The notes: generated by a model not told the origin, from the sequence alone. Counted from the first letter of the stretch, positions 26,499 to 36,260 are shown. The stretch is DNA of 64,000 nt from an uncultured Ignavibacteria bacterium (GCA_937974175.1 CALJIG010000120.1:124001-188000), one strand, 5' to 3'. Numbers and translations are program-made.

Positions 26499-28286
26499 AT
26501 GGATAGCTTTATAATAATTAAGAACGGAATAGTACTGACTCTTGACAGACAGGGAAGAGCGGGTATACATACGATTGTTATAAAAAATAATAAGATTGTT
26601 GAAATTGATTTTGATAATAGATTTGAAATAGGAAAATTTATTGACAGGTATCCTCAGACAAAGTTAATTGATGCGCAGAATAAAATAATTGTGCCCGGAT
26701 TTATAAACTCCAACTGCTACTCAACATTTTCACTTAATAAATTATTTTTTAAGAAGTGCACGTTTGAGAGTCTGAAGGAAAATCCTGCTTTACAGACGAT
26801 AGATAAGTATTTATATCTGGTTGAAAACGTTATGAAGAGGAAAAATATTTTTAAGGTTAATTATTTAAAATCTATTTGTGCAGGAGAAGTAAACTTAATT
26901 GAATCATCGGGAGATATAAATCACGAGCAGATGGATGATGTTTTGAGCGGCTCGAATATGACGGTGAATTTAGTCGATTATGAAAATAATAAATCAGCTA
27001 ACGCTCCTATAGATGCAAAGAGTTTTTCAGGTGTAAGAGGTGACGAGCAGATTAATATGTATCTGGTGAATAACCTGAAGAACCTGACTAACTCAGCCGA
27101 TGTAAAATTATTTTTAGAGGTTTACCAGAGTGAAAAAGATTTAACTGAGATAAAGGATTTATTCAGAAAATCTTTAATATATGTGCTGAAAGATTATAAT
27201 CTTTTAACTCAGTCAACGATACTTTCCAATCCGATTTACCTTAGTAAAAATGAGTTTGATGTTTTAAATTCTACTTCAACAAATGTTGTTTTGTCTCCAT
27301 CGGACATTGTGAATTTTTATCCGAGAACATTTGATTTTAGAAATTTTATATATTCCGATTTAAACGTAAGTATTGGTACCGGTTTCACAGGGAAAAACGT
27401 TTTCTCCGAGATAAAATTAATATCCTCTCTTTGCTCGAAGAACATAAGAAACTACGAACCTCTTCTTAAAATGATTTCCTTGAACGGAGCTTATGCGCAG
27501 GGAATTTCTAATCTTACAGGTTCAATTGAAAAAAATAAGCTTGCAAATTTTGTATTCTTCGATTTGAATAAATTTAATTCATTCGCATCTTTCCCTGAAA
27601 TAGATTCGGAAAAGATTTCTGAGTATATAATTGAGAACTTAAATTCTGAAAATATATCCGATGTAATTATTAACGGTAACTTTGAAGTTAAAGATTATAA
27701 CATAGAGTTAAAATTAGATTTCAATCCGTTAAAGACTGCTTCTGAGATCAGCAATGAGATTTATAAAGCCGGGAATTACCATGAGTATGCCGAAAAGCAA
27801 AAGCACTTCAAGAGACATGACAATATTAACGAAGAAATATTTGATAATCCCTACGTTAGCGGCGGACTTGAAGAGACACAGAAAGAATTGTTGGTTGAAT
27901 TCGGTGAAGAGTTCAGAGTAGTAAAAAAAGAAAGCGATGATCTGCTTCAGCCGATAGACAATTCATTTTTGCCCGGCTCAGTAAATTCTTTATCCTATAT
28001 AGACTCTTATGATTCTGATTTTAATTTCTTAACAATCGAAGAAGAGCAAATTACTCCGCATCCATTAACAAAAGAAGGTGTGAAATTTTCATCGAAGAAA
28101 ATTTCATTTGATGAAGAAGAAACTTCTCTTACAGATAATAAAGGAAGACGTGAAGAGAAGCAAAGTGAACCTGTCAGAGAAAAAGCTGTAATAAGAAACA
28201 CTGACTCTCATGAAGAAACACAAAAGCCCAAGGAGCCGCAGTTTAAAAAAGTAAAACTTCGTTTCGGATTCAGTGACGATAAATAG
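26499..28286 (+). CDS. Degenerate amidohydrolase-like protein (probable pseudoenzyme)
   Basis: A 595-residue protein with an amidohydrolase architecture: an N-terminal composite beta-sandwich (DSFIIIKNGIVLTLDR, IIVPGFINS), a TIM-barrel-like middle (about 75-390), and the returning C-terminal sandwich (NLTGSIEKNKLANFVFFDL). The metal ligands are missing. The usual HxH after PGF(V/I)N is N72-C-Y74, the mid-barrel His segment reads ILSNPIYLS, and the late Asp of G(T)D is glycine in SIGTGFTG. Residues about 420-595 are a charged, low-complexity tail. It lies 9 bp after the asparaginase and 10 bp before the Nudix gene, so it is expressed with them. A scaffold or binding role is inferred. Confidence 0.75.
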   Translation: MDSFIIIKNGIVLTLDRQGRAGIHTIVIKNNKIVEIDFDNRFEIGKFIDRYPQTKLIDAQNKIIVPGFINSNCYSTFSLNKLFFKKCTFESLKENPALQTIDKYLYLVENVMKRKNIFKVNYLKSICAGEVNLIESSGDINHEQMDDVLSGSNMTVNLVDYENNKSANAPIDAKSFSGVRGDEQINMYLVNNLKNLTNSADVKLFLEVYQSEKDLTEIKDLFRKSLIYVLKDYNLLTQSTILSNPIYLSKNEFDVLNSTSTNVVLSPSDIVNFYPRTFDFRNFIYSDLNVSIGTGFTGKNVFSEIKLISSLCSKNIRNYEPLLKMISLNGAYAQGISNLTGSIEKNKLANFVFFDLNKFNSFASFPEIDSEKISEYIIENLNSENISDVIINGNFEVKDYNIELKLDFNPLKTASEISNEIYKAGNYHEYAEKQKHFKRHDNINEEIFDNPYVSGGLEETQKELLVEFGEEFRVVKKESDDLLQPIDNSFLPGSVNSLSYIDSYDSDFNFLTIEEEQITPHPLTKEGVKFSSKKISFDEEETSLTDNKGRREEKQSEPVREKAVIRNTDSHEETQKPKEPQFKKVKLRFGFSDDK

Positions 28287-28296
28287 AAAACACTAA

Positions 28297-28779
28297 ATGA
28301 AACTTGCAACACTGCTGTACATAAAAAATGATAACGGTGATTACCTTTTGCTTGAACGTGTTAAAAATCCTAATAAGGGTTTATTCTCCCCTCCCGGCGG
28401 AAAATTAGATGTTCATTTTGCAGAATCTCCCATAGAATGCGCTGTGCGTGAAGCGCACGAAGAGTGCGGCATCGAATCAAATAATGAGGACTGGAAACTG
28501 ATTGGAATAATGACGGAAAGAGAATTTCCGCACATTGGAAACATAATGGTTTTTCTTTTCGAGTTTAAAAAAAGAGTTAACACTATTCCCCCTGAATTTC
28601 ACGAAGGAAAGTTTCACTTCGTTCCGGAAAAAGACATAATGTCATCTAATATTCCCGAAACAGATAAAAAATATATCTGGAGCAGTATTCTGCAAAATAA
28701 GGAACAAAAAAAGTGGAATAACGAAGTTTTCTTCCTGAATATGGACTGCACTAACTACCCTGAAATTATCTTAAAATAG
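28297..28779 (+). CDS. Nudix hydrolase
   Basis: A 160-residue Nudix protein expected to cleave a nucleoside diphosphate linked to another group. The Nudix box spans about residues 31-57: GGKLDVHFAESPIECAVR followed by EAHEECGI. The helix EAxEEC with REAHEE is intact, but two extra residues separate the glycine from the first conserved glutamate (GX7E instead of GX5E). The substrate is unknown; 8-oxo-dGTP-type (MTH1-like) cleaning is one option. It is probably the last gene of the asparaginase operon. Confidence 0.88.
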   Translation: MKLATLLYIKNDNGDYLLLERVKNPNKGLFSPPGGKLDVHFAESPIECAVREAHEECGIESNNEDWKLIGIMTEREFPHIGNIMVFLFEFKKRVNTIPPEFHEGKFHFVPEKDIMSSNIPETDKKYIWSSILQNKEQKKWNNEVFFLNMDCTNYPEIILK

Positions 28780-28840
28780 AAATTTTATATATAATATAAT
28801 TGTTGTATTAAGTAACTCCAAAAATTAAAAAGGATTAAAG

Positions 28841-29674
28841 TTGTCAGAGATATCTACCCCAGGTAAATCGGTATTACCGGACACACAAAATTTACAGGAC
28901 CCCCGTAATCTTGCCATCGATAAAGTAGGTGTAAAGAACGTTAAGTATCCCATAATAGTAAAAGATAAAGAAAATTCTATTCAGCATACTGTTGCAACAA
29001 TTTCAATGACAGTTGACCTGCCGAAGGAATTTAAAGGTACGCACATGAGCAGATTTGTTGAAATTCTGCAGTGCAAAGAAAGAGAAATGCATGTCGACTC
29101 CGTTGATAAAGTTTTAGAAGAGATGCAGAAAAAATTGCACGCAACTGCTTCACATATTGAAATGGAATTTCCTTTTTTCAAGATGAAGAAAGCACCTGTA
29201 ACACAAAAGGAATCTTTGCTGGATTACAGAGCAAAATTTCATGCAGCAAGAAATAACGAACAGAAAGATTTTGTTCTAACCGTTATTGTGCCCGTAACAA
29301 CTTTATGTCCGTGCTCAAAAAGTATTTCAATACATGGGGCGCATAACCAGAGAGGAGAAGTTACTGTATCGGTAAGGTTCAATGATACAGTATGGATAGA
29401 AGATATAATCGGTCTTGTTGAATCAAGCGCAAGCTCTGAATTATATTCATTGTTAAAAAGAGAAGACGAAAAATTTGTAACGGAGAGAGCTTATGAAAAC
29501 CCTGTGTTTGTAGAGGACCTTGTAAGAAATGTTGTGTTAAAATTAAAAGAAATGCCTCACATTACCTGGTATAGTGTGGAAGCTGAAAATTTCGAAAGCA
29601 TACACAATCATAATGCATACGCATTGATTGAATCCCATAAATCCCTTAACGGATATATAATTTCCAGATATTAA
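28841..29674 (+). CDS. folE2: GTP cyclohydrolase I type 2 (FolE2)
   Basis: A 277-residue FolE2/GCYH-IB enzyme that turns GTP into 7,8-dihydroneopterin triphosphate, the first step to folate and queuosine. The conserved metal/active-site cysteine region is TTLCPCSK (Cys156 and Cys158), with a late ENFESIHNHNAYA stretch. The start is a TTG codon, supported by the leader length typical for the family. A terminator follows. FolE2 replaces the zinc FolE when zinc is scarce in some bacteria; no zinc-regulator site was recognised here. Confidence 0.95.
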   Translation: MSEISTPGKSVLPDTQNLQDPRNLAIDKVGVKNVKYPIIVKDKENSIQHTVATISMTVDLPKEFKGTHMSRFVEILQCKEREMHVDSVDKVLEEMQKKLHATASHIEMEFPFFKMKKAPVTQKESLLDYRAKFHAARNNEQKDFVLTVIVPVTTLCPCSKSISIHGAHNQRGEVTVSVRFNDTVWIEDIIGLVESSASSELYSLLKREDEKFVTERAYENPVFVEDLVRNVVLKLKEMPHITWYSVEAENFESIHNHNAYALIESHKSLNGYIISRY

Positions 29675-29680
29675 AATTGT

Positions 29681-29711
29681 GAGCAAGGCTCAGGTCTTGC
29701 TCAACTTTTTA
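29681..29711 (+). terminator. Terminator after folE2
   Basis: Stem GAGCAAG (29681-29687) with CTTGCTC (29696-29702), then a T-rich tail, 7 bp after the folE2 stop. Confidence 0.75.
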
Positions 29712-29850
29712 TTTCTGTATCTCTCTTTCTCTCACAGGCTAAACGGAACAAAAAAGGTTTTAATTCGTTGAAAAATTAGCATATTTTATTTGTCTTTGTA
29801 TAAATTTTAAAATTGTATATTTTTATAATCCACCAAAAATTTATTAAAAA

Positions 29851-30288
29851 ATGACCAAAATTAAATCATTATTAGCGCTTTTTGTATTTTCATCATTCTG
29901 TTTAATGGGCTTTTCAACTGCAAAAGCAGTCGAAGCACCAACCGTATCTGCATCTGCAAATAAAAAAACATTTTCTGCGGGTGAGAGCGGAGTATTAACA
30001 ATTAAATTTAAAACAGGCGCTCATGTAAAAATCCCGAAAGATCCTGAAATTGAAATTACAATTACAGAAGGACTTGAAGGCGGAGCAATGCAGGATTATT
30101 CAGGCGGTTCAGATGACTATTTACCAAGTCCTTCGCAGGTAAAATATAATTTTTCTGTTCCATCAGGCGCAGCAAGCGGTTCAACTATTACAATAAAAGG
30201 AAAAGTAAAATTCGGATATTGTAACTCAGACGATGGTGTTTGTAAAATTACCACAAAGAATTTTACAGCTAAAATAAAAGTTAAATAG
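29851..30288 (+). CDS. Exported DsbD N-terminal-like (thiol-disulfide) domain protein
   Basis: A 145-residue exported protein. The signal peptide (1-27, ending AKA-VEA) is followed by one immunoglobulin-like beta-sandwich. The sequence FGYCNSDDGVCKI near residue 127 matches the two-cysteine strand pair of the DsbD alpha domain (DsbD/ScsB N-terminus), which passes electrons in the periplasm. It stands alone without the DsbD membrane and gamma domains, so it must work with a separate CcdA/DsbD-like partner encoded elsewhere (inference). Confidence 0.82.
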   Translation: MTKIKSLLALFVFSSFCLMGFSTAKAVEAPTVSASANKKTFSAGESGVLTIKFKTGAHVKIPKDPEIEITITEGLEGGAMQDYSGGSDDYLPSPSQVKYNFSVPSGAASGSTITIKGKVKFGYCNSDDGVCKITTKNFTAKIKVK

Positions 30289-30354
30289 TCACAATTAAGT
30301 AATCAAAGTTTAATAACAAAGTATTAAGAAAGATAGCGGAACATCGTATATAGA

Positions 30355-31128
30355 ATGAAAAATGCTTACTATTTTATTTCAGATGTTCATCTGGGCTACG
30401 GAACAAAAGAGGACAACGTATTAAAAGAAAAAGTTCTTCTGCACTTCATGAATTTTATAAAAGAAGATGCAAAGGAATTATTCATAGTAGGTGATTTATT
30501 TGATTACTGGATGGAGTATAAGCACGTTGTTCCAAAAGGTTATTATAAATTATTTGCAAAAATTGCAGAGTTAACAGAAGAAGGAATTAAGATAAACTAC
30601 CTTGCAGGAAATCATGATTTCTGGCGGGGTACGTATTTTAAAGATGAGTTTGATATCGATATTGTTTTTGATGAGATTATCCGTGAGATAGACGGAAAGA
30701 AATTTTTCGTTCATCACGGTGACGGAATGGCATACAAAGATACAGGATATAAAATACTGAAGAAAATAATGCGAAACAAAGTTTCTCAGTTTTTATATTC
30801 AAAGCTTCACCCTGATTGGGGACTGGGTCTTGCGAAAAAAAGCTCACACTCCAGCAGAATGCATACAGGGCAAAGAGATTACAGCAAGCACGACGGTTTA
30901 AGAGATTTTGGAGAACTGAAAATAAAAGAAGGATTCGATGTAGTAATAATGGGGCACAGGCACAGACCATTAAGAGTAGATTTTCCCACGGGTACTTACA
31001 TAAATCTGGGTGACTGGATTGATAATTTTACATACGCAGTTTTTAAAGATAATAAAATAGAACTGATAAGTTACTATAACAAAAAAGAAAATAAGTATAA
31101 ACAGGAGAAAGTAAAAGCGGTTGGCTAA
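30355..31128 (+). CDS. lpxH: UDP-2,3-diacylglucosamine hydrolase family metallophosphoesterase
   Basis: A 257-residue calcineurin-like phosphoesterase of the LpxH type, which removes UMP from UDP-diacylglucosamine in lipid A synthesis. Metal-binding motifs occur in order: FISDVHLGYG (7-16), VGDLFDYW, LAGNHDFW, HHGDG and MGHRHRPL. Presence of LpxH supports a lipid A outer membrane. The gene overlaps the PBP1A start by 8 bp, indicating translational coupling of lipid A and murein genes. Confidence 0.9.
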   Translation: MKNAYYFISDVHLGYGTKEDNVLKEKVLLHFMNFIKEDAKELFIVGDLFDYWMEYKHVVPKGYYKLFAKIAELTEEGIKINYLAGNHDFWRGTYFKDEFDIDIVFDEIIREIDGKKFFVHHGDGMAYKDTGYKILKKIMRNKVSQFLYSKLHPDWGLGLAKKSSHSSRMHTGQRDYSKHDGLRDFGELKIKEGFDVVIMGHRHRPLRVDFPTGTYINLGDWIDNFTYAVFKDNKIELISYYNKKENKYKQEKVKAVG

Positions 31129-33412
31129 AAAAGATAAATATAAAGAAGAAGAACTCGATAAATATCTCAACGATAAGGAATACAGGAAGAAGGTTTCCAG
31201 GAAAAACCGGAAAGCAAATAACGTACTCGGTACGGCAGTTGTTTTTATTTTAATAGGAATTATCTGCTTTGCCGGATATCTGGTTTATCTTGCGCAGGGG
31301 CTTCCATCTCTCGCCGAATTAGAAAATCCCAAACTCGAAGAGGCTACCAAGGTTTACTCTGCCGATGGCGAATTAATTGATAAGTTCTTTCTGAAGAACA
31401 GAACTAAAGTCACCATTGAAAATATCCCTAAGGAAATGATAAACGCTTTAGTGGCAACTGAAGACAGAAAATTCTTTGACCACTGGGGATTCGACTTAGA
31501 CAGAACTATCAAAGCTATGGTAAAAAACATCATGGCTTTCAGAGTAAAAGAAGGCGCCAGCACAATCACTCAGCAGCTTGCAAGAAATATGTATCCGGAT
31601 GTCGGTAAGGAAGTTTCCATTAACAGAAAGCTTCGTGAGGCGATGACTTCCATTCAAATCGAAAGAACTTATACTAAGCAGGAAATATTAGCATACTATC
31701 TCAATACAGTTTACTTTGGTAAAGGTGCGTATGGAGTAGAAGCAGCTGCGCAGACTTATTTTAATAAAAGCGCTAAGGATTTAATTCTTGATGAGTGTGC
31801 TATACTTGTCGGTATCTTAAAAAATCCTTCAAGATATGACCCTGTTGATAATCCTGACGAGTCATTGAAAAGAAGAAACATTGTTTTAAACTCGATGGTA
31901 GAAGCAGGATATATTACTGAAGAAACATATAAAACTGTTTCCGATGATCCTATAAGAGTTACGCTGCAAAAGAATTTTGCAACGTTCAATTCACCAGCTC
32001 CGCAGTTTACAGAAATGGTTAGGCAGCAGCTTGAACAGAAAGCAGAAAAATACGGCTATGATTTATACAGGGATGGTTTACAGATTTATACAACATTAGA
32101 TACACGCTTTCAAAAGCATGCAATGACTGCTGCTACTGAGCAGCTGAAATCTTTTCAGAAAGAATTTAACGGCTATTGGAACTGGAAGAATAATAAAGAT
32201 ATACTTAATGATGCAATCGAGCGGCAAATAAAAGTTTCCGATGAATACAAAAAAGGAAAGAGTGATGCTGAAAGAAGCAAGATTGCCGATAAGCTTAGAC
32301 GCAGCCAGGGATTCATTGACTCAGTAAAAGCAATCGAAACAACTATACAGTTAGGATTTGTATGTATGAATCCGAAGACGGGCGAGATAAAAGCAATGGT
32401 AGGTGCAAATCCAAACAATACTTTTAAGTACGGATTGAATCACGTAACGCAAATCAAGCGTCAGCCCGGTTCAACATTTAAAGTTTTTGTTTATACTGAG
32501 GCAATTGCAAACGGCTACAGTCCCGGATACATGATTTCCAACGACCCTGTTGCAGTAAATGTTGGGGGAAAGATCTGGTCGCCGAAGGGCGGAGGTACAG
32601 GAGGCAGTATTTCATTGAGAGATGCTATTGCCAAATCTGTAAACGTAATAGCAGTGAGAACAACTATGGAAATTGCTCCGCTCGATAAAGTTATTCAGCT
32701 TGCCCACGATATGGGTGTGAAGTCTGAGCTTCCAAATGTTTTATCTTTAGTATTAGGCGCAGGTGAAGTTACTCCTCTTGAAATGACAAATGCATTCGGA
32801 ACAATTGCCAATGAAGGTATCTGGGTTGAGCCAATTGCTATCACAAAAATTACAGATAGAAACGGAAATATAATAGAAGAACTTAAGCCTGATTCAAGAG
32901 AAGTTTTAAGCGAAGAAGTTGCTTATATAATGCAGGATATGATGGAAGGCGTTGTTGATGAAGGAACTGCAACAAGTATCAGGTCATATTTCTCACGACC
33001 TGCTGCAGGTAAAACAGGAACTACAAACGATTATACCGATGCATGGTTTATCGGATTTACTCCGCAGTTCTTAGCCGGTGTATGGCTTGGCTTTGATGAC
33101 CCGCGTGTGAAATTCGGCGGTGGTTACGGGCAGGGCGGTAAAGCTGCTGCTCCTATATGGGGACGTTTTATGAAGTACCTTTATGCCGATGACAGTTTTG
33201 ATTTTCCTGTTGCGTACTTCCAGATGCCTGATGGTGTTGAAGAAGCAAGTATATGTTCGATAAGCGGAATGCTGGATAACGGTTCATGTCCATCCCATAA
33301 AGAGCTTGTAATGAAGAAGTTTTTGCCAAAGAAATGTAATGTGTCCCACTCGCTTCCCTCGGAGGGAACGCAGGAATCGAACCTGCCGCCTGAAGGCAGT
33401 GTAGGATTTTAG
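31121..33412 (+). CDS. Penicillin-binding protein 1A (bifunctional glycosyltransferase/transpeptidase)
   Basis: A 763-residue class A PBP that polymerises and cross-links peptidoglycan. A cytoplasmic basic tail is followed by one membrane helix (about 36-58). The GT51 domain has the catalytic E114 in TEDRKFFDHWG, plus GASTITQQLARN. The transpeptidase domain has the active-site Ser in QPGSTFKVF (near 450), SVN in AKSVNVIAV, and KTGTT. It uses a TTG start inside the lpxH end. A GGAG element lies 15-18 bp upstream. The C-terminal ~60 residues after the fold include several cysteines and a Pro/Glu-rich tail. Confidence 0.96.
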   Translation: MAKKDKYKEEELDKYLNDKEYRKKVSRKNRKANNVLGTAVVFILIGIICFAGYLVYLAQGLPSLAELENPKLEEATKVYSADGELIDKFFLKNRTKVTIENIPKEMINALVATEDRKFFDHWGFDLDRTIKAMVKNIMAFRVKEGASTITQQLARNMYPDVGKEVSINRKLREAMTSIQIERTYTKQEILAYYLNTVYFGKGAYGVEAAAQTYFNKSAKDLILDECAILVGILKNPSRYDPVDNPDESLKRRNIVLNSMVEAGYITEETYKTVSDDPIRVTLQKNFATFNSPAPQFTEMVRQQLEQKAEKYGYDLYRDGLQIYTTLDTRFQKHAMTAATEQLKSFQKEFNGYWNWKNNKDILNDAIERQIKVSDEYKKGKSDAERSKIADKLRRSQGFIDSVKAIETTIQLGFVCMNPKTGEIKAMVGANPNNTFKYGLNHVTQIKRQPGSTFKVFVYTEAIANGYSPGYMISNDPVAVNVGGKIWSPKGGGTGGSISLRDAIAKSVNVIAVRTTMEIAPLDKVIQLAHDMGVKSELPNVLSLVLGAGEVTPLEMTNAFGTIANEGIWVEPIAITKITDRNGNIIEELKPDSREVLSEEVAYIMQDMMEGVVDEGTATSIRSYFSRPAAGKTGTTNDYTDAWFIGFTPQFLAGVWLGFDDPRVKFGGGYGQGGKAAAPIWGRFMKYLYADDSFDFPVAYFQMPDGVEEASICSISGMLDNGSCPSHKELVMKKFLPKKCNVSHSLPSEGTQESNLPPEGSVGF

Positions 33413-33440
33413 AGAGAGAATAAATTTTAAGAAAATAAAA

Positions 33441-33477
33441 AAAGCCTGGTGAGTTTTTAATTCATCGGGCTTTTTGT
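33441..33477 (+). terminator. Terminator after PBP1A
   Basis: An imperfect stem AAAGCCTGGTGA with TTCATCGGGCTTT (with wobble pairs) runs into a T run, 28 bp after the stop. Confidence 0.7.
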
Positions 33478-33485
33478 TTTATAAA

Positions 33486-34421
33486 TCAATAAATTTTATC
33501 TTCACTTTGCTTAGCAAATTCAATTAATCTTTTCCCTTCCCGTTCAATTTCAGTTCCAGGATACAAAATTACATACTCCTCTATTTTCGCTATTCCGTCA
33601 AATTTATTTTTTGTCCCCCTGTAAGTGTAATCATAAATTCTAAATAAAGCTGAAAAAACCTGTGAACCATTGGGTTTATTCATCAGATAAAATTCCGAGA
33701 GTTTCACATAATCATTTCTAAGTGAATAAATATTTATCGCGATGAGCCTTAATATTGAGTAAGCAATATCAGCAGAGTATGTGCTTATATTCTTCCTTAT
33801 AAACTCATCGAGCTTTTGTGCAACCGGTAACATGTAAACTGAATCACGTTTCTCTTCAAGTGTATAGCCTACGATGTTTTGCAATTCCTTGTATATTTTT
33901 TTGTTATTTTCATCAGGTGGATTTACATAAAAATTAATTTTGTTTGATTTAATTCTTTTGCTATACTCTTTATTTGTTCCCCTATTAATTACTTTAGCAC
34001 AATAAGTTTCTATTGTATATGAACCTGTATTTAATAGATTAACTATTGCATATTCACCCGGCGAAATATTACCACAAATACCACTGGCAGGCAACTGAGT
34101 TGAGTATGATTCTCCTGATTGAAAAATTTTATATTTAATTGAGTCCATCGTAGCCATTACGCATACACAAAAAGATGTCTTATCTGAATTATGAACAAGA
34201 GTTACATTACAGCCAAAGATATTATAAAATTCATCCCACGTTAAAGAATCTCTCTTTTCACTGATATTTTTTATAGTAATAATAACATCAACATCTTCTC
34301 CAAAGGCAAAATTCGTTTTATCAAGTTTCAGTTCAATAGAGAACGCTTCTTTATTTGATTGAGCATTTATTATGGAAGGCAAAATCAGGAGGGCTAAAAG
34401 AATAAATGTTTTAACAGCCAT
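33486..34421 (-). CDS. Secreted protein with BsuPI-like beta domain, unknown function
   Basis: A 311-residue exported protein with a signal peptide (1-20, ending INA-QS). Residues about 25-165 look like a beta-sandwich of the intracellular-proteinase-inhibitor (BsuPI) type: FSIELKLDKTNFAFGEDVDVIITIKNIS at the start and YTIETYCAKV at the end. Residues 175-311 are helical and TPR-like (LSEFYLMNKPNGSQVFSALFRIYDY). The middle has several cysteines (FCVCV, ICGN). The role is unknown. It is 64 bp from the PBP1A terminator and convergent with PBP1A. Confidence 0.7.
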   Translation of the reverse strand: MAVKTFILLALLILPSIINAQSNKEAFSIELKLDKTNFAFGEDVDVIITIKNISEKRDSLTWDEFYNIFGCNVTLVHNSDKTSFCVCVMATMDSIKYKIFQSGESYSTQLPASGICGNISPGEYAIVNLLNTGSYTIETYCAKVINRGTNKEYSKRIKSNKINFYVNPPDENNKKIYKELQNIVGYTLEEKRDSVYMLPVAQKLDEFIRKNISTYSADIAYSILRLIAINIYSLRNDYVKLSEFYLMNKPNGSQVFSALFRIYDYTYRGTKNKFDGIAKIEEYVILYPGTEIEREGKRLIEFAKQSEDKIY

Positions 34422-34473
34422 ACGAACAATTATTTTCTAAAGTTAGATGTAATTTTAACAAAAGTAAATAAAA

Positions 34474-34501
34474 AACCCGAGAGCGTTTCCACCATCGGGT
34501 T
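34474..34501 (-). terminator. Terminator after the T9SS kelch-like gene
   Basis: Arms AACCCGA (34474-34480) and TCGGGTT (34495-34501). On the minus strand the stem runs into a T run. It serves the gene ending at 34553. Confidence 0.75.
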
Positions 34502-34512
34502 AAAATTTTATA

Positions 34513-34538
34513 CGTTACGAAGCTGGAGCTTCGTAACG
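34513..34538. repeat. Perfect 26-bp REP-like palindrome
   Basis: CGTTACGAAGCT and AGCTTCGTAACG flank a two-base centre, giving a perfect 12-bp stem. It sits between the stop of the T9SS gene and its terminator. Palindromes of this build are common dispersed repeats in Bacteroidota and cyanobacteria. Confidence 0.75.
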
Positions 34539-34552
34539 AGAACGAAACGGCT

Positions 34553-36142
34553 TTACTTCACCAGCATCATCTTTTTCACTTCACTGAAGTTGTCTGTCAT
34601 CAATTTATAAAAATAAACTCCGCTGGTTTGGTTTGATGCATTCCAGTTCACTTCGTATTTTCCTGCTGATAAGTTATTGCTTACAAGCTGCTCAACTTCT
34701 CTTCCGAGTGAATTATAAATAATCAGCTTTGTAAATCCTGCCTTGCTTACATTGAATTTAATTGTTGTATTAGGATTAAAAGGATTCGGGAAATTCTGTT
34801 CTAAGCTGTATGCTGATGGTATTTCTGTACCTATTTGATTAATGCCTATAGGTGTGTAAGTCATATAAATTTTAAATATCCTGTCACTTGCCGTTCCTGA
34901 AGTGAAATTAGGCAGTGGCACTCTTATGCCGCCAAACATATATCCGACTAAAGTTCTTGTCGGATAAGAAGCCAGCTTAATCACACCGTTATCATAATGC
35001 TGTATATTTTCGTTAAGAATAAATTTTGCATTAGTACCGAGATACTCAGAAAATTTAATAGGAAGAATTGTTTCTGATGTAGTTCCGTTTTGTTTTTTAG
35101 TTAGTGCTGTAATATCTTTTATGAACGGAACAAGAGAATCTTTTTTAGGAGTTCCTGTTGCATCACAGTAATATAAGCTCATACCGGCAAGAAAGACAGT
35201 GTGCATATCTTTTTTCACTGAATCAAACATATTTATATTGGCAGTTGTATATTGGGTAAAGCGCTGCTGAAAAGAAAAATCTACCGTATAACCTGTTGAG
35301 TTTATATAGATGGGTTCAAGAAAAGGATTATCTGCATTTGATTTAAAAACACCTCCATAAAGAATTAATGACTGGCTTCCGTCAGGATTTATTGCCGGTA
35401 CAAGATTCATATCTCTTCTATGCAGATTTGCTGTGTCTATTGTTTCCGAATAATTAGAAACAGAAATTGTTCCGCCGCCTGATGTCAGATTAAATTTTTT
35501 ATACATAGATGCATATTTCTGAAACCATTCACCATTATTCGTCGGTCTGTATTCTCCGGAAAAATTATGTCCGCCAACAAGATAATAATCATTTCCTATC
35601 ATACCAAGTTCTCCTCCGCAAATTTGCATTCTTGAATCGGATGTTTGAGTAATATAAGAATTAATATTTTGATTATTGATGATAGCGTTTATAATACCCG
35701 GAACATCAATAGCGGAAATCGTACTGAATGTAACCATGGAATCTCTTAACGAATCCAATCCCATTCCGCCAATAAGGAAAAGTGTTTGACCATTTTGCAG
35801 GTACTGCGGGTTAAAGGTTCTTAACGGGTCAGCCTTAGCTATGGTCATATCATTAAATACATTCTTTGACCATACCTGATTTGTGTTTGGATCAACTACG
35901 AAAATATTTTTATTGGCATATGCCCTGGGGAATGAAGGTAATGTATTGCTGAATCCATGATTGCCGTTTGTTCTGCCGCCGATGAATAACCACTTGCCAT
36001 TGTACTGAGCGAAAGCAAATGAGTGAAGACTGGGAGAGCCGGCAATGCTTATTTGTTCAAGTTCTACATTAAAAGGAACAGCTGAATAAACTTTCGTGCA
36101 TAACAATAGCACGAAAACTAAAAGGGACGATACTTTTTTCAT
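34553..36142 (-). CDS. Secreted kelch/galactose-oxidase-like propeller with T9SS sorting domain
   Basis: A 529-residue exported protein. The signal peptide (1-20) is followed by propeller-like repeats (about 25-440; WLFIGGRTNGNHGF, LFLIGGMGLDS, LYGGVFKSN, MFGGIRVPL). The C-terminal ~80 residues are a type IX secretion sorting domain: PSAYSLEQNFPNPFNPN is followed by TTIKFNV, ending GVYFYKLM...KKMMLVK. The domain routes the protein through the outer membrane to the surface, and the PNPFNPNT opening is the variant usual in the Chlorobi/Ignavibacteria group. The ligand is unknown. Confidence 0.85.
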   Translation of the reverse strand: MKKVSSLLVFVLLLCTKVYSAVPFNVELEQISIAGSPSLHSFAFAQYNGKWLFIGGRTNGNHGFSNTLPSFPRAYANKNIFVVDPNTNQVWSKNVFNDMTIAKADPLRTFNPQYLQNGQTLFLIGGMGLDSLRDSMVTFSTISAIDVPGIINAIINNQNINSYITQTSDSRMQICGGELGMIGNDYYLVGGHNFSGEYRPTNNGEWFQKYASMYKKFNLTSGGGTISVSNYSETIDTANLHRRDMNLVPAINPDGSQSLILYGGVFKSNADNPFLEPIYINSTGYTVDFSFQQRFTQYTTANINMFDSVKKDMHTVFLAGMSLYYCDATGTPKKDSLVPFIKDITALTKKQNGTTSETILPIKFSEYLGTNAKFILNENIQHYDNGVIKLASYPTRTLVGYMFGGIRVPLPNFTSGTASDRIFKIYMTYTPIGINQIGTEIPSAYSLEQNFPNPFNPNTTIKFNVSKAGFTKLIIYNSLGREVEQLVSNNLSAGKYEVNWNASNQTSGVYFYKLMTDNFSEVKKMMLVK

Positions 36143-36260
36143 GTGTTTTAATTACGGGGTTTACTTGTATTCGAATTATAACAATAAAGGAGGAATAAAA
36201 TTCAATTAAAGTAGCAATATAATTAAATTTTATACAGCTTAAAACTCAGAATGGATTCCT

